Counted from the first letter of the stretch, positions 17,159 to 27,196 are shown. The stretch is 64,000 nt of DNA from Chitinophagaceae bacterium (GCA_016717285.1 JADKFU010000004.1:248001-312000); one strand, 5' to 3'. Notes: generated from the sequence alone by a model not told the origin. Numbers and translations: made by a program.

Positions 17159-18358
17159 ATGAAATTATTGGTTGCATTTCTGCCTTTGGTTTTAATGATC
17201 TCGCTATCCTGTTCGATTGATACAGGAGAGGACAATACTATTATTTACAGTGTAACATTAAAAAAAATTACCGGTGGGCTGGAAGCACCTATAGGCATGG
17301 CAGCACCGGATGACAATAGCGGAAGATTGTTTGTAATTGAGCAACGTGGCATAATTAAAATTATTAAGAACGGTCAACTCATTGTTCAACCTTTTTTAAA
17401 TATTGAAAACAAGCTTGCTAAGGTGAGCGAAGGCTATTCTGAAAAGGGATTGCTGGGCATCACTTTTCATCCGGATTTTAAAAATAACGGAAGGTTGTAT
17501 GTTTATTATTCTGCACCAACCCATACAAAAGGAATGGATCACAAAAGCAGGATTGCATCGTACACAGCTTCATCGAATCCAGATGTTGCCAACACTGCTG
17601 AACAGATTATTCTTGAAATAGATGAGCCTGAATCTAATCACAACGGTGGACAAATCTGCTTTGGTCCTGATGGTTATTTATATATAGGGGTTGGCGACGG
17701 CGGCGGAGCCGGCGATAAACATAATGTGAATGGAAACGGACAAAATCTGAATTCTCTGTTAGGAAAAATCCTTCGCATTGATGTAAATAACAGCAGTGCA
17801 TATAAAATTCCGCCTGATAATCCCTTTGTAAACAAGGATGGAGCTGATGAAATTTTTGCTTATGGTTTTCGCAATCCGTGGAGGTTTTCATTTGATTTTA
17901 AAACAGAAAGTTTATTCTGTGCGGATGTCGGGCAAAACGAATATGAAGAAGTTGACCTTGTTGAAAAGGGCAGGAACTATGGCTGGCGCATTATGGAGGG
18001 AACACATTGTTACAATCCGTCCACAGGTTGTCAAACAGCAGGGCTTACATTTCCCATTGATGAATATTCACATGCTGAAGGAAAGAGCGTAATTGGTGGT
18101 TATGTTTATCGCGGAACCTCATCTCCTGATATGCAGGGAAATTATTTTTTTGGCGACTGGACAGGAAAAATATTTATGCTGTTAAAGTCTTCTGCTTCCA
18201 ATCACTGGGAGCGACGAGTGATGACAGTTAAAGGTGTGGAAGGTGATTTTTACATCAACAGCTTTGGTGAAGGAGCAGATAAAACTTTGTATGTAATGGG
18301 ACAGCCATCCATTGGCACTCAACGATCAGGCATGTTGTATCAATTGGTGTTCGAGTAG
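17159..18358 (+). CDS. PQQ-type sugar (glucose/sorbosone) dehydrogenase-like lipoprotein
   Basis: A six-bladed propeller of the GSDH/HHIP family, probably periplasmic. From the ATG at 17159 (400 residues) there is a short hydrophobic segment and Cys18 (ISLSC), a likely lipid-attachment cysteine. Family marks are LEAPIGMAAPDD, the HNGGQICFGPDGYLYIGVGDGGG block with the active-site-type histidine, AYGFRNPWRFSFD and GDWTGKIF. Known members oxidise aldoses with PQQ; many Bacteroidota members are untested and may bind other ligands. An upstream in-frame ATG at 17123 would add 12 residues ahead of the signal; 17159 fits better. Confidence 0.88.
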   Translation: MKLLVAFLPLVLMISLSCSIDTGEDNTIIYSVTLKKITGGLEAPIGMAAPDDNSGRLFVIEQRGIIKIIKNGQLIVQPFLNIENKLAKVSEGYSEKGLLGITFHPDFKNNGRLYVYYSAPTHTKGMDHKSRIASYTASSNPDVANTAEQIILEIDEPESNHNGGQICFGPDGYLYIGVGDGGGAGDKHNVNGNGQNLNSLLGKILRIDVNNSSAYKIPPDNPFVNKDGADEIFAYGFRNPWRFSFDFKTESLFCADVGQNEYEEVDLVEKGRNYGWRIMEGTHCYNPSTGCQTAGLTFPIDEYSHAEGKSVIGGYVYRGTSSPDMQGNYFFGDWTGKIFMLLKSSASNHWERRVMTVKGVEGDFYINSFGEGADKTLYVMGQPSIGTQRSGMLYQLVFE

Positions 18359-18412
18359 TACAATCGACCTGGGAAACGGGGTTGCGACATTGACTTTTAA
18401 AAATTGAATGGT

Positions 18413-18793
18413 ATGAATAAAATTGATCTTTCGGGGAAATTATCTTTGTTCAACGATCACTGGAATCCGCGCATTATTGATGAGTTGAATGAAAATTATA
18501 TCAAGCTTGTAAAATTGCAAGGCGATTTTATCTGGCACAGTCATGACCATGAAGATGAATTATTTGTGGTTTTGAAAGGAAAGTTGCTGATGGATTTCAG
18601 GGATGAAACAAATGAATCAGGGATCAGAACAGTGGAAATTAATGAAGGTGAAATTATTGTTGTTCCGAAACGAATGGAACATCGCCCACACAGTGATGAC
18701 GAAGTTCATATTATGCTGATCGAACCTAAATCTGTGGTCAATACAGGTGAAACAGAAAATGAATTGACACGAAAGGAATTAGACAGGATTTAA
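18413..18793 (+). CDS. small cupin-domain protein
   Basis: A single-domain cupin of 126 residues from the ATG at 18413 (a TTG nine bases upstream is less likely). Metal-binding motif 1 is visible as HSHDHEDELFVVLKG and motif 2 as EIIVVPKRMEHRPHS. Such proteins bind a metal and act as isomerases, oxygenases or small-ligand sensors; the substrate is not apparent. It follows the sugar-dehydrogenase-like gene by 54 bases on the same strand and may be co-transcribed. Confidence 0.85.
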   Translation: MNKIDLSGKLSLFNDHWNPRIIDELNENYIKLVKLQGDFIWHSHDHEDELFVVLKGKLLMDFRDETNESGIRTVEINEGEIIVVPKRMEHRPHSDDEVHIMLIEPKSVVNTGETENELTRKELDRI

Positions 18794-18812
18794 CCGGTTT
18801 CATCCGCACCGC

Positions 18813-20147
18813 TTAAGTTTTTCTCAAATCCTTTATCCGGTTTAATTTACCCCCTTCACTCCTTGGCAACCTGTTGTAATTCTGAATGCTCACTTTCATG
18901 GTGAGACCAATCGTATCCTTTATTTTTTTAGAAAGCCGGTATGTAAGCTCACGCACAAAATCCGATTCCATATGTTCTTCAATGCGTTGAAAATTATTTT
19001 CCCGGTAGATTTGCTCTTCCAATTCTACCATCACTTCCACCTCATCCATCGCGCCTGTTCTTGAAACCACCATTTGATAGTGTGGTGCCAATTCAACCAT
19101 GCCCAGCAAAACTTCTTCCACTTGCGTAGGAAATAAATTCACGCCGCGGATAATCAGCATGTCATCAGCACGGCCGCGGATAGGTCCCATTTTAATGTGC
19201 GACCGCTTACTGCTTTTATCGTAATACAAATTGGTGATATCATTCGTCCAGTAGCGTATCAGGGGCAATGCTTCTTTTGTGAGCGTTGTAAAAACAAGCA
19301 CACCTAATTCGCCTTCCGGTACAGGTTCACCTGAATCCGGATGAACGATCTCCGGAAAAAAGTGATCTTCCCAAACATAACTTCCACTACCGCGTTCTTC
19401 AAAATCTTCCTGCGAAACGCCCGGACCAATGATCTCACTTAATCCATAAATATTGGTGGCAATCACGTTGAGTGATTGTTGAATCTCTTCGCGGATGGTT
19501 TCCGTCCAGGGTTCCGCGCCAAGCAGCATATATTTCAGCTTCAGCGCCTGCTGACCAATGCCCCGATTCCTGATTTCTTCTGCCAGGGCAAGTGCATAGG
19601 AAGGCGTACAACACATTACTTCAGGTTGAAAATCGCGGAGCAACAAAATCTGCCTGTCAGTCATACCACCGGAAACCGGAATCACTGCCATGCCTAACTT
19701 TTCTCCTCCGTAATGCAGTCCAAGTCCGCCCGTGAATAAACCATAACCATAAGCATTTTGAAGTTTCATTCCGGGTCTCGCTCCCGCTGCAACTAACGAC
19801 CGTGCATTCACCTCCGCAAACAATTCCACATCGTTTCTGGTGTAGCCAACTACTGTAGGTTTGCCGGTGGTACCGCTTGAACAATGAATTCTCACCACTT
19901 CCTTCATCGGCACGGCAAACAATCCAAATGGATAATGGTCACGCAAATCAGTTTTTCTGGTAAAGGGAAGCTTGTGCAAATCCTCTATCGATCTGATGGA
20001 GGACAGTTGAATATTTGCATCCTGCCATTGCTTCCTGTAAAAAGGCACTTGTTGATTCACGTAATGCAACAAACGGATTAACCGCTCAGATTGCAGGGAT
20101 CGTAGTTGCGGAAGTGGAAGTGTCTCTATGTATTGATTAAAATACAT
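18813..20147 (-). CDS. paaK: phenylacetate-CoA ligase
   Basis: ATP-dependent activation of phenylacetate or a related aryl acid to its CoA thioester. The 444 residues carry the adenylate-forming P-loop HCSSGTTGKPTVVGYT (88-103), YGLSEIIGPGVSQE, and RGRADDMLIIRGVNLFPTQVEE before the mobile C-terminal domain with the catalytic-lysine segment LPRSEGGKLNRI. Length and motifs match PaaK. No paaA-E oxygenase genes are in the window, so its role could be phenylacetate use or indolepyruvate/phenylpyruvate-derived acid salvage. Confidence 0.92.
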   Translation of the reverse strand: MYFNQYIETLPLPQLRSLQSERLIRLLHYVNQQVPFYRKQWQDANIQLSSIRSIEDLHKLPFTRKTDLRDHYPFGLFAVPMKEVVRIHCSSGTTGKPTVVGYTRNDVELFAEVNARSLVAAGARPGMKLQNAYGYGLFTGGLGLHYGGEKLGMAVIPVSGGMTDRQILLLRDFQPEVMCCTPSYALALAEEIRNRGIGQQALKLKYMLLGAEPWTETIREEIQQSLNVIATNIYGLSEIIGPGVSQEDFEERGSGSYVWEDHFFPEIVHPDSGEPVPEGELGVLVFTTLTKEALPLIRYWTNDITNLYYDKSSKRSHIKMGPIRGRADDMLIIRGVNLFPTQVEEVLLGMVELAPHYQMVVSRTGAMDEVEVMVELEEQIYRENNFQRIEEHMESDFVRELTYRLSKKIKDTIGLTMKVSIQNYNRLPRSEGGKLNRIKDLRKT

Positions 20148-20576
20148 TCAGCATTATAAGTGGTTGAAATTATGGAATGCCCGAAGAAAAATCCGCATTT
20201 TTCAGTTCAGCAAAATGCAGGATGTTATCAGATAGTAAAACAACAGGCGAATACTCTGCTGCCGGATTACTCAGCTTAACATGCTTTCTCTTTTCTCTCG
20301 TTGCAATTTAATTGTTGTGTTTGCAATGAACCTGATTAGATTTAAGGACTCATTCTGTGCGGATGCCGGTATGTCGAATGCAAATTTCCATTGGTCGAAA
20401 ATCAGAATGAAAAACATGAATTTGCCTTGTTATGTAGTACTTTCGGCACTCTTTTTACACTGCTCATTTTTAACGATGAGAATTTAACGGACACTTGCTT
20501 TTTGTAAGCCGGAATTCAATTGTATGAAGGTAATGCAGTACATTTTCTAATTCAGTTTTCTCCATAAATAATAAAC
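20148..20576. other. 429-base divergent gap, no convincing gene
   Basis: Between paaK (minus) and the subtilase (plus). A 7-bp hairpin GAAAAAT/ATTTTTC lies at 20186-20203. An open frame at 20281-20487 (68 codons) has no recognisable domain or supporting start context and is probably chance. No consensus promoter pair was identified. Confidence 0.5.
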
Positions 20577-22169
20577 ATGAATAGCCCAATGCTGGTCAGA
20601 AAAATCTGTGTAATGCTTCTTGCGCTTATTTTGAACGTGAATACGCAGGCACAGTCGCCTCCGAAAAACTGGTTTCAACTTGATCCTGTGACAGATGGTT
20701 ATTTTGGAGTAAGCAGCGATAAAGCGTATGATGAATTGTTAAAAGGCAGAACAGGTCAACCGGTGATTGTTGCCGTTATCGATGGCGGAACAGATATTAA
20801 TCACGAAGACCTGAAAGCCAACATCTGGACCAACGTAAATGAAATTCCCGCAAACGGTATTGATGATGATAAGAATGGATACATTGATGATATACACGGC
20901 TGGAATTTTATTGGTGGCAAAACAGGGAATGTACAATACGATACTTTTGAACTCACACGTCTCTATAAAATGCTGAATGACCGGTTCGGCAGCAAAAATT
21001 CCGCAGCAATTACTACGGCAGAACGCGCAGACTACAATCGATACCTCGGTATTAAAAATGATTTTGAAAGACTGTCAAAAGAACCTGTATACAATTATCA
21101 ATTTTACAAAAGCGTAAAGCAGGCTATCACCAACCTGCTTGCAGATTTGGGTAATGAGAATCCAACATTGGAGGAGTTACAAGCTTATCAGCCAACCGGC
21201 GACACATTGATGATTGCACAACAAATGCTGATTTCTATAATGAAAGAAGGCAACTCTGTAGCTGAAATAATGGAGGAATTGAAATCAGAAGCAAATGACG
21301 TAGCCACTGACGCGCTCTACCATTACAATCCGGATTTTGATCCACGCAGCATCGTGGGCGATAATTATGGAGATGATACGGAACGGTATTATGGAAATGC
21401 TGATGTAAAGGGCCCCGATGCCACGCATGGAACACATGTGGCAGGAATAATTGGCGCTGACCGTACCAATGCCATTGGCATAAATGGTGTTGCTGACCAT
21501 GCGCGACTCATGATTTTGCGGGCTGTGCCGGATGGAGATGAACGCGACAAGGATGTTGCCAACAGCATCCGCTATGCGGCAGATAATGGCGCGAAAGTGA
21601 TCAACATGAGCTTTGGCAAAGCGTACGGCTATGATAAAAAAGCTGTTGATGATGCTGTAAAATATGCTGCTTCCAAAGATGTTTTACTCGTGCATGCCTC
21701 AGGAAACGATGCGATCAGCAATGATAAAAATGCGCGTTTTCCAAGTGATCAGTTTACAGATGGAACCACCGCACCAAACTGGCTGGAAGTCGGAGCATCA
21801 TCTTATGGTAATAACGTGGCTTCTTTTTCCAATTATGGTAAGAAAAATGTGGATGTGTTTGCACCCGGCGTGGCCATTTATGCGACAGTGCCCGGAGACA
21901 AGTATCGCAACCTTCAAGGCACCAGCATGGCATCGCCGGTAGCTGCCGGCGTGGCAACAATGCTTCGTTCCTACTTTCCACAACTTACTGCACCACAGGT
22001 AAAGGAAATAATAAAACAGTCAGTTGTGAAGATGGAGAAGAAAGTGGATCTGCCTGTATTACCTGATGATAAACCCAAAATGGTGAAGCTGAAAAAAATA
22101 AGCGCTTCCGGCGGAGTAGTGAATGCATACAACGCGGTTCAACTGGCGATTAAGGAAACCTCAAAATAG
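20577..22169 (+). CDS. secreted S8 (subtilisin-family) serine peptidase with a large insert
   Basis: A 530-residue subtilase with signal peptide (to about QAQS27). The triad is Asp69 (VAVIDGGTDINHEDL), His284 (THGTHVAGII) and Ser450 (QGTSMASPVAAG), with the oxyanion Asn378 in HASGND. About 215 residues separate Asp and His, where classical subtilisins have about 30; the insert (about 100-275) is rich in helix-forming, charged sequence. No T9SS C-terminal module is visible, so it is probably periplasmic. No separate prodomain of the I9 type is evident. Stands alone between convergent and divergent neighbours. Confidence 0.92.
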   Translation: MNSPMLVRKICVMLLALILNVNTQAQSPPKNWFQLDPVTDGYFGVSSDKAYDELLKGRTGQPVIVAVIDGGTDINHEDLKANIWTNVNEIPANGIDDDKNGYIDDIHGWNFIGGKTGNVQYDTFELTRLYKMLNDRFGSKNSAAITTAERADYNRYLGIKNDFERLSKEPVYNYQFYKSVKQAITNLLADLGNENPTLEELQAYQPTGDTLMIAQQMLISIMKEGNSVAEIMEELKSEANDVATDALYHYNPDFDPRSIVGDNYGDDTERYYGNADVKGPDATHGTHVAGIIGADRTNAIGINGVADHARLMILRAVPDGDERDKDVANSIRYAADNGAKVINMSFGKAYGYDKKAVDDAVKYAASKDVLLVHASGNDAISNDKNARFPSDQFTDGTTAPNWLEVGASSYGNNVASFSNYGKKNVDVFAPGVAIYATVPGDKYRNLQGTSMASPVAAGVATMLRSYFPQLTAPQVKEIIKQSVVKMEKKVDLPVLPDDKPKMVKLKKISASGGVVNAYNAVQLAIKETSK

Positions 22170-22210
22170 TTTCCTGCTGTTGATCATATCAGGTGATTGC
22201 TTATTGATTA

Positions 22211-23584
22211 TCAGCTGGCCGTAATGATTTTGTAGTCGGAATATTTTCGCATATACGTCTGAATAATTCCCTGCACTTCACGATTGTCTTTGTAATGCTC
22301 AATGGATTCTTTTGCTGTATAAAAATTTTGTGGCGTCTTTTTCCTACCGAGAAAACCAAACCCAAGATATTTACCATCTTCCATCACAATCACACTACAT
22401 TCATCTGAAGATCTTCCGGCACCAATAAGCGCATAACTTTTGCGGTCTGATTTAATCATCATCAGCGTTTCATTTATCCGGAGATTATAGGCAGCAGCGC
22501 TCACTTTACCACAACATGCACCATCGCAAATGCCGGAAGCATGATCGTAACAGGCATCATTTGAACGTTGTAGTCCGCACAACTTCGGACACAATTTGAA
22601 TTCACGTAATTTTTCCAAGAGGAAACTACGCGCGGCTTCCAGTGAAGCAAAAGAGGCTACCGGACGATCAAGCGATTTTAATTTTCTGATGCCGAAACGT
22701 TGATATCCTTTTCCGTCTTCATAACAATACAAACCATAGTTGCCGTCTGTAATTTTTTGCGCCGCGTTAAAAGGTGGAAAATGTTTTTTGATCTCGGCGG
22801 ATTCGAGCAGCATGGCCACGAGTTCGTTGCCACAGAGCCGGTAATTGATGCGGTGAATCTGGTTCATCAGGCGCGTACTGGATCGTGTGGACGAAGTGCC
22901 CGAAAAATGACTCTGCACTCTTTTCTTTAAATGCTTTGCTTTCCCGACATACAACACTTTTCCATGCGCATCCAGGAAATAATATACACCCGCTGTTTCC
23001 GGTAATGTTGTTACTGCATCCTTCGGGAGATTAGGAGGAAAATTAAATTCAGCCGTCTTTTTTTTCAGAAATCCTTCAATCACACCTTCTTTATCTGTGC
23101 GCTGTAAATAACTGAATACTTCCAATGCTGCCTCAGCATCACTTTCTGCACGGTGAACAGACCGTTGCGTAATCTTCAAGAAGCGGCACAAATAATCCAG
23201 CGCGTAAGATTTTAATCCGGGAACAATCTTCCTGCTAAGGCGCAGCGTGCACAATGTTTTTCGTTGAAATATTTTTCCTTCACGTTGAAATGCCTGCTTC
23301 AGAAAAGTGTAGTCGAAATGAGCATTGTGCGCAATTAAAGTACGGTCGCGTGTGAAGAATTCAATTTCATCTGCAATGGATGAAAACGATGGAGCATCAT
23401 CAACCATCTCGTTGGTGATTCCTGTTAACTGGCTGATAAAAAAGGGGATGAAAGAATCAGGACGCACAAATGTGATGTACCGGTCAGTGATTTTTTCTCC
23501 ATCGAAATTCAGTATGGCAATCTCCGTGATGTGGTGACGTTGTGCATGATTACCGGTAGTTTCTATGTCTAGTATGGAATACAT
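22211..23584 (-). CDS. DEDDh exonuclease / GIY-YIG endonuclease fusion (DnaQ-UvrC-like)
   Basis: A 457-residue two-nuclease protein. Residues 1-165 are a PolIII-epsilon-type 3'-5' exonuclease: DIETTG (6-11), HNAHFDYTFL and HRAESDAEAA. Residues 195-275 are a GIY-YIG domain: AGVYYFLDAHGKVLYVGKAKHLKKRV, the N-terminal nuclease of UvrC. The C-terminal part contains a cysteine group (CPKLCGL and CYDHASGICDGACCG) that may bind metal. Similar fusions are known in Actinobacteria and Bacteroidota and are linked to excision repair (Cho/UvrC-like), but the exact reaction here is inferred. Confidence 0.9.
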   Translation of the reverse strand: MYSILDIETTGNHAQRHHITEIAILNFDGEKITDRYITFVRPDSFIPFFISQLTGITNEMVDDAPSFSSIADEIEFFTRDRTLIAHNAHFDYTFLKQAFQREGKIFQRKTLCTLRLSRKIVPGLKSYALDYLCRFLKITQRSVHRAESDAEAALEVFSYLQRTDKEGVIEGFLKKKTAEFNFPPNLPKDAVTTLPETAGVYYFLDAHGKVLYVGKAKHLKKRVQSHFSGTSSTRSSTRLMNQIHRINYRLCGNELVAMLLESAEIKKHFPPFNAAQKITDGNYGLYCYEDGKGYQRFGIRKLKSLDRPVASFASLEAARSFLLEKLREFKLCPKLCGLQRSNDACYDHASGICDGACCGKVSAAAYNLRINETLMMIKSDRKSYALIGAGRSSDECSVIVMEDGKYLGFGFLGRKKTPQNFYTAKESIEHYKDNREVQGIIQTYMRKYSDYKIITAS

Positions 23585-23942
23585 GGATGCAAGGTGCGGA
23601 ACAATGACAATAAGAAAGAGTAAAATCCTTTTATCAACCGGACTTCATGAACATTTGTAAAACGGAAAACCAAATTTAACCCGGATTTTCCATTTGCAAC
23701 ATACCGCTCCACTTCAATTTAGAATTACTATGGATTTGCTCAGATTTTTCATGCAAGAAATACCTGACAGACTACGAACAGTTATATACGTCAGGCTCAA
23801 ACCCTCTTCTGATTTCAACTAAATCATTCAGGTTTTGATATTTTAATGTATTGCGCAGGAACACTTAGAGAAACAATTCTGAAAATTTCAGGTTTATTTA
23901 TACCTTCCAAAAGTTAAGCTTGGATTCCTAAAATATTTATGC
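23585..23942. other. 358-base divergent gap with a dispersed 23-base repeat
   Basis: Between the nuclease fusion (minus) and the LysE exporter (plus). It contains the 23-mer at 23677-23699 (core CCGGATTTTCCATTTGCAA), matching 21 of 23 bases with 27506-27528. A partial echo, GATTTTTCATGCAAG, lies near 23740. No gene was found. Confidence 0.5.
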
Positions 23943-24575
23943 ATGCATACTCTATATGAACTCATTTACAAAGGAGTGTTTTTAGGAGTGATCACTGCAT
24001 TTTCATTTGGTCCGATCTTCTTTACCATTATTGAAACCAGCATTACCCGCGGACATCGTCTTGCGATCAGCATTGCCATTGGAGTGTTGCTAAGTGATAT
24101 CCTCATCATTGGCGCATCATTTTTAAGTGTCGGAACATTGATGCAGAATGAAATTATCTCCAATGCGATCGGAGCCGCCGGCGGAGGATTGCTGCTCATT
24201 TTCGGGCTCTATCATTTATGGAAGCCGGTTGCGACACCTAAAACGGTTGACATCACCAGACCGTCACATTTCAGCCACCTGTTGTTTGTTATCAAAGGCT
24301 TGGTGATTAACACCCTAAATCCGTTTGTATTTATTTATTGGTTGAGTGCAGTTAGCATTGTATCCGTAGACAAAGACTATAATGAAGCGGAGAAGATCAT
24401 GTTTTTTGGTGCCGCCGTTTTGTGTAATTTTTTCTTCGACCTGGTAAAAACGTTTCTCGCGAACAGGCTGAAGCACCTGATGACGCAACGTACTATGAAT
24501 TTTATTTCAAAAGCCGTGGGTTGTGGCATTATATATTTTGGAGCGCGGCTTTTATACAAGACCATTATTACGTGA
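23943..24575 (+). CDS. LysE/RhtB-family amino-acid exporter
   Basis: A 210-residue inner-membrane protein with six predicted hydrophobic segments. It has the family start GVITAFSFGPIFFTIIETSITRG, close to the GPxxxxxxxxxxxxG signature of LysE/RhtB, and LVINTLNPFVFIYWL in the second half. These proteins export amino acids or related metabolites by proton exchange. The substrate is not predictable. The start is the ATG at 23943; the gene is monocistronic. Confidence 0.88.
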   Translation: MHTLYELIYKGVFLGVITAFSFGPIFFTIIETSITRGHRLAISIAIGVLLSDILIIGASFLSVGTLMQNEIISNAIGAAGGGLLLIFGLYHLWKPVATPKTVDITRPSHFSHLLFVIKGLVINTLNPFVFIYWLSAVSIVSVDKDYNEAEKIMFFGAAVLCNFFFDLVKTFLANRLKHLMTQRTMNFISKAVGCGIIYFGARLLYKTIIT

Positions 24576-24644
24576 TAATGTACTTGATCAGGTATCATTA
24601 ATGCAATTCCTAATTCTTTATTTTTAATTCTCAATCCCAAATCA

Positions 24645-26111
24645 TCAATTACGATTAGTATCAATAGCATAGAGCTCCCATCCATCAGGATAGGAGCTGA
24701 TAATTTTAAGTTGATGGTTTTCATTAAGAAATGACCAGTTCAACATTGGATTTTGATCTTTAAAATGTTTAGAAAAGTAATTGTAATTAAAGAGCAACAA
24801 TGAATTTGAATCGGGCTTTGTGATACGATTGAAAAAGATATCAATCACTTTATTTTCAACTTTGTAAGATGTAAGGGCACCTATGATATCACATGTATAC
24901 ACTGTTTGACCGGCATAAGCCTTCAGGGAAACGGCAAACTCTTTTTCAATACAATTGATCGAATAAATTTTTTGAAAGGAATACCAGAAAAGCGACAGTT
25001 GAATAATTGCAATCGTTAAAAAGGCAACCCATTTAAGTTTCGTTGTGGAAAAATACCGCGCTTCTAATCTCAAAAATGCAGAGTAGAAAATCAGCAACAC
25101 AAACGGGAAACTTTGCAACAGGTAACGATTGTTCTGGTAATGCAATCCGGCAATGAATAATCCGTAAGCAATTATCATCACTGTTATCATTCTGATTTCT
25201 ATCGCGGCAAAATCATTCCGTTTCAGAAAAAAAATAAAAATGATTCCCGCAAAAAGAAAAGCCGGATGAATAATGTTGAAGGTTGAGGCAGCAAGATTCC
25301 AGCAATCATACTGCTGAGCGCCATCCGGATTTTCAAAACTGCTTCTGAAAAAATTCAGTGGAGACCAGGCGTATGCATTCGAAGCATAATCAATAAAGAA
25401 ATTTCCTTCAGAAGTTTGCAGAAAGAGAATTCTTCCGCGTATCAGCCAGTCAGGAAAGAAAGTGCCAGCAAAAATAAGTATCACAACTGCCACTGCTTTA
25501 TAGTCTTTAGCCATCCATATTTTTCTCAATAAAAGAAGAGCTGGAAACAGGAGTAGGATGCTTACGGCATATCTTGTAGACAATCCAAATCCGGCAAACA
25601 AGCTAAATAATGCTGCATATTTTAGAAGTGGTGTTTTCCAGTAACGAATGGCATAATAAACAGATGCAGTCACTAAAAACAGGCAAAGCATATCCGACAT
25701 ATCCAGCAATCCGAACCTAAACACATAGGGCGACAAAAAAAAGAAAACGAAAAGGTAGCTTGTGGTCAATCGTTGCTCAGTAAACAAAAACTGAATTAAC
25801 TTCTTCAGATAAATAAAAGCAGCAGCTAAAAAAATCATGGATACTAATTGGAGCGCCGCAATATCATTCCACATAATTTTTGAAAACAACCATGCAATCA
25901 GCGGATAGAAAAGGGGGAAATACGAATGTTCAATTGTCACTCCTGATTGAAAATACAAATTCAATGCACGGGTAAGTCGAAGGTATTCATGAGCATCCTG
26001 ACCATACAGCCCGTTGAATTGCATGCAGATGACGGCCAACATTTGACAACCGATTAAAAGCCCGGCCACCACAAAATTGTTGGGTGAAGAAATAATGACC
26101 GGAATTTTCAT
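24645..26111 (-). CDS. GT39-like polytopic membrane glycosyltransferase
   Basis: A 488-residue protein with 10-12 hydrophobic segments and a short loop after the first, GQDAHEYLRL (35-44), containing the acidic pair seen in ArnT/PMT-type (GT-C fold) enzymes that transfer sugars from polyprenyl-phosphate donors. The soluble C-terminal tail (about 400-488) is short, unlike ArnT. Acceptor and donor are unknown; no polysaccharide cluster surrounds it. It is convergent with the LysE gene. Confidence 0.75.
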   Translation of the reverse strand: MKIPVIISSPNNFVVAGLLIGCQMLAVICMQFNGLYGQDAHEYLRLTRALNLYFQSGVTIEHSYFPLFYPLIAWLFSKIMWNDIAALQLVSMIFLAAAFIYLKKLIQFLFTEQRLTTSYLFVFFFLSPYVFRFGLLDMSDMLCLFLVTASVYYAIRYWKTPLLKYAALFSLFAGFGLSTRYAVSILLLFPALLLLRKIWMAKDYKAVAVVILIFAGTFFPDWLIRGRILFLQTSEGNFFIDYASNAYAWSPLNFFRSSFENPDGAQQYDCWNLAASTFNIIHPAFLFAGIIFIFFLKRNDFAAIEIRMITVMIIAYGLFIAGLHYQNNRYLLQSFPFVLLIFYSAFLRLEARYFSTTKLKWVAFLTIAIIQLSLFWYSFQKIYSINCIEKEFAVSLKAYAGQTVYTCDIIGALTSYKVENKVIDIFFNRITKPDSNSLLLFNYNYFSKHFKDQNPMLNWSFLNENHQLKIISSYPDGWELYAIDTNRN

Positions 26112-26303
26112 GCTAGACTTTCTGATGATAGGCAGGAATCATCAAAGATATTCAGATAGAAGACAAAATGGTAAAGAGGAGTTTTTACCTCCGATAAACA
26201 TTTACTATAATATTTACCTTAATATCCCGCGGAAAAAATATTCATGCATAATTAAACCTGATTAAATTCTTTCTTACCAGGTTTTCATGGCTCAGAAGTA
26301 AAA

Positions 26304-26331
26304 ACGGGAAACCGCTTGCGCAGTTTCCCGT
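26304..26331 (-). terminator. terminator after the 280-residue lipoprotein gene
   Basis: ACGGGAAAC (26304-26312) pairs with GTTTCCCGT (26323-26331) around a 10-base loop. On the minus strand the stem is followed by TTTTTA, an intrinsic terminator for the gene ending at 26354. Confidence 0.85.
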
Positions 26332-26353
26332 TGTATTTTAAAATTGAATTTAA

Positions 26354-27196
26354 CTATAGATGAATCACTTTTTCTGTTCCACCATTTACTTTCACAACGG
26401 CTAAATTATCACAATCACCATTTCCATAATCAATCGACATTACGTCCGTTCCGTGGGTTATCTTTTTAACGCCACTAACTATCCAGGCACATGCATCCTT
26501 TACAAGAGGTTCTACAATCTGCACTGTAAAAGACTGACCAAGCTGGTCTGTTCCTGAACTTCCACCGGTAATAAGGAATACGTCATCATTAGGATCCGGT
26601 GTACCGATTCCCTGCGTCCATTCACGATCCCGGTTAGCTGTCCAGGTAATGGTAGAGCCATCAATAAATGTAATCGTTGCAGCTGTAACATCAATGGAAA
26701 AATGCACATTTCCATTTGCATTTAATCCCAGGTTTGTGATGGTCTTTGTAAACTGATATTGGTTTAGTGTATCTGTTGAAGTACCGACAAAATAATTTTC
26801 GGTTGTCACAGTCTTCACCGTTCCAACTTGCTGCATGGGACCTGTCCAGGAAATTTTAATGATACCTGTGCGGTATTTGCTATCCCAATCACTTAAACAC
26901 GGAGTGTTTCCAAAATCTACAGTTACAGATTTAGGTGTAACCATCGTGTCATAAGTAACGGTTGCACAGGCAGGTAATTGATCAAAAAGGCCGCGCGTGC
27001 CGGAGATACGATCATAAGCAACAATATTTGCAATATCATCTATCATTGCTGATTCGTTATCTGCGACAGCTTCACTTCTAGCCGCTGAAATATCAGTATT
27101 CAGAAATGCGCCAGGAGCAGGATCTTTTTGACATGCTGTGAAAATCGAGGCGCCACTTATAAGCAGCGTTCCGAGAATTAATTTGGTTGATTTCAT
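26354..27196 (-). CDS. lipoprotein of unknown function
   Basis: A 280-residue protein with a clear lipoprotein signal: positively charged start, hydrophobic core and lipobox IFTAC (Cys22). The mature part is beta-rich with many Thr/Val alternations (SVTVDFGNTPC, TATITFIDGSTITWTANRDREW), and three or four cysteines could form disulfides. It has no recognisable enzymatic motif. Similar orphan lipoproteins are frequent in Bacteroidota. It has its own terminator; a near-match -7 element CAAACATC lies at 27215-27222 on the complementary strand. Confidence 0.8.
   Translation of the reverse strand: MKSTKLILGTLLISGASIFTACQKDPAPGAFLNTDISAARSEAVADNESAMIDDIANIVAYDRISGTRGLFDQLPACATVTYDTMVTPKSVTVDFGNTPCLSDWDSKYRTGIIKISWTGPMQQVGTVKTVTTENYFVGTSTDTLNQYQFTKTITNLGLNANGNVHFSIDVTAATITFIDGSTITWTANRDREWTQGIGTPDPNDDVFLITGGSSGTDQLGQSFTVQIVEPLVKDACAWIVSGVKKITHGTDVMSIDYGNGDCDNLAVVKVNGGTEKVIHL

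Noticed and set aside
20281..20487. 68-codon frame between paaK and the subtilase
   Set aside because: Its composition and start context are not protein-like, and no promoter or homologue is recognisable.
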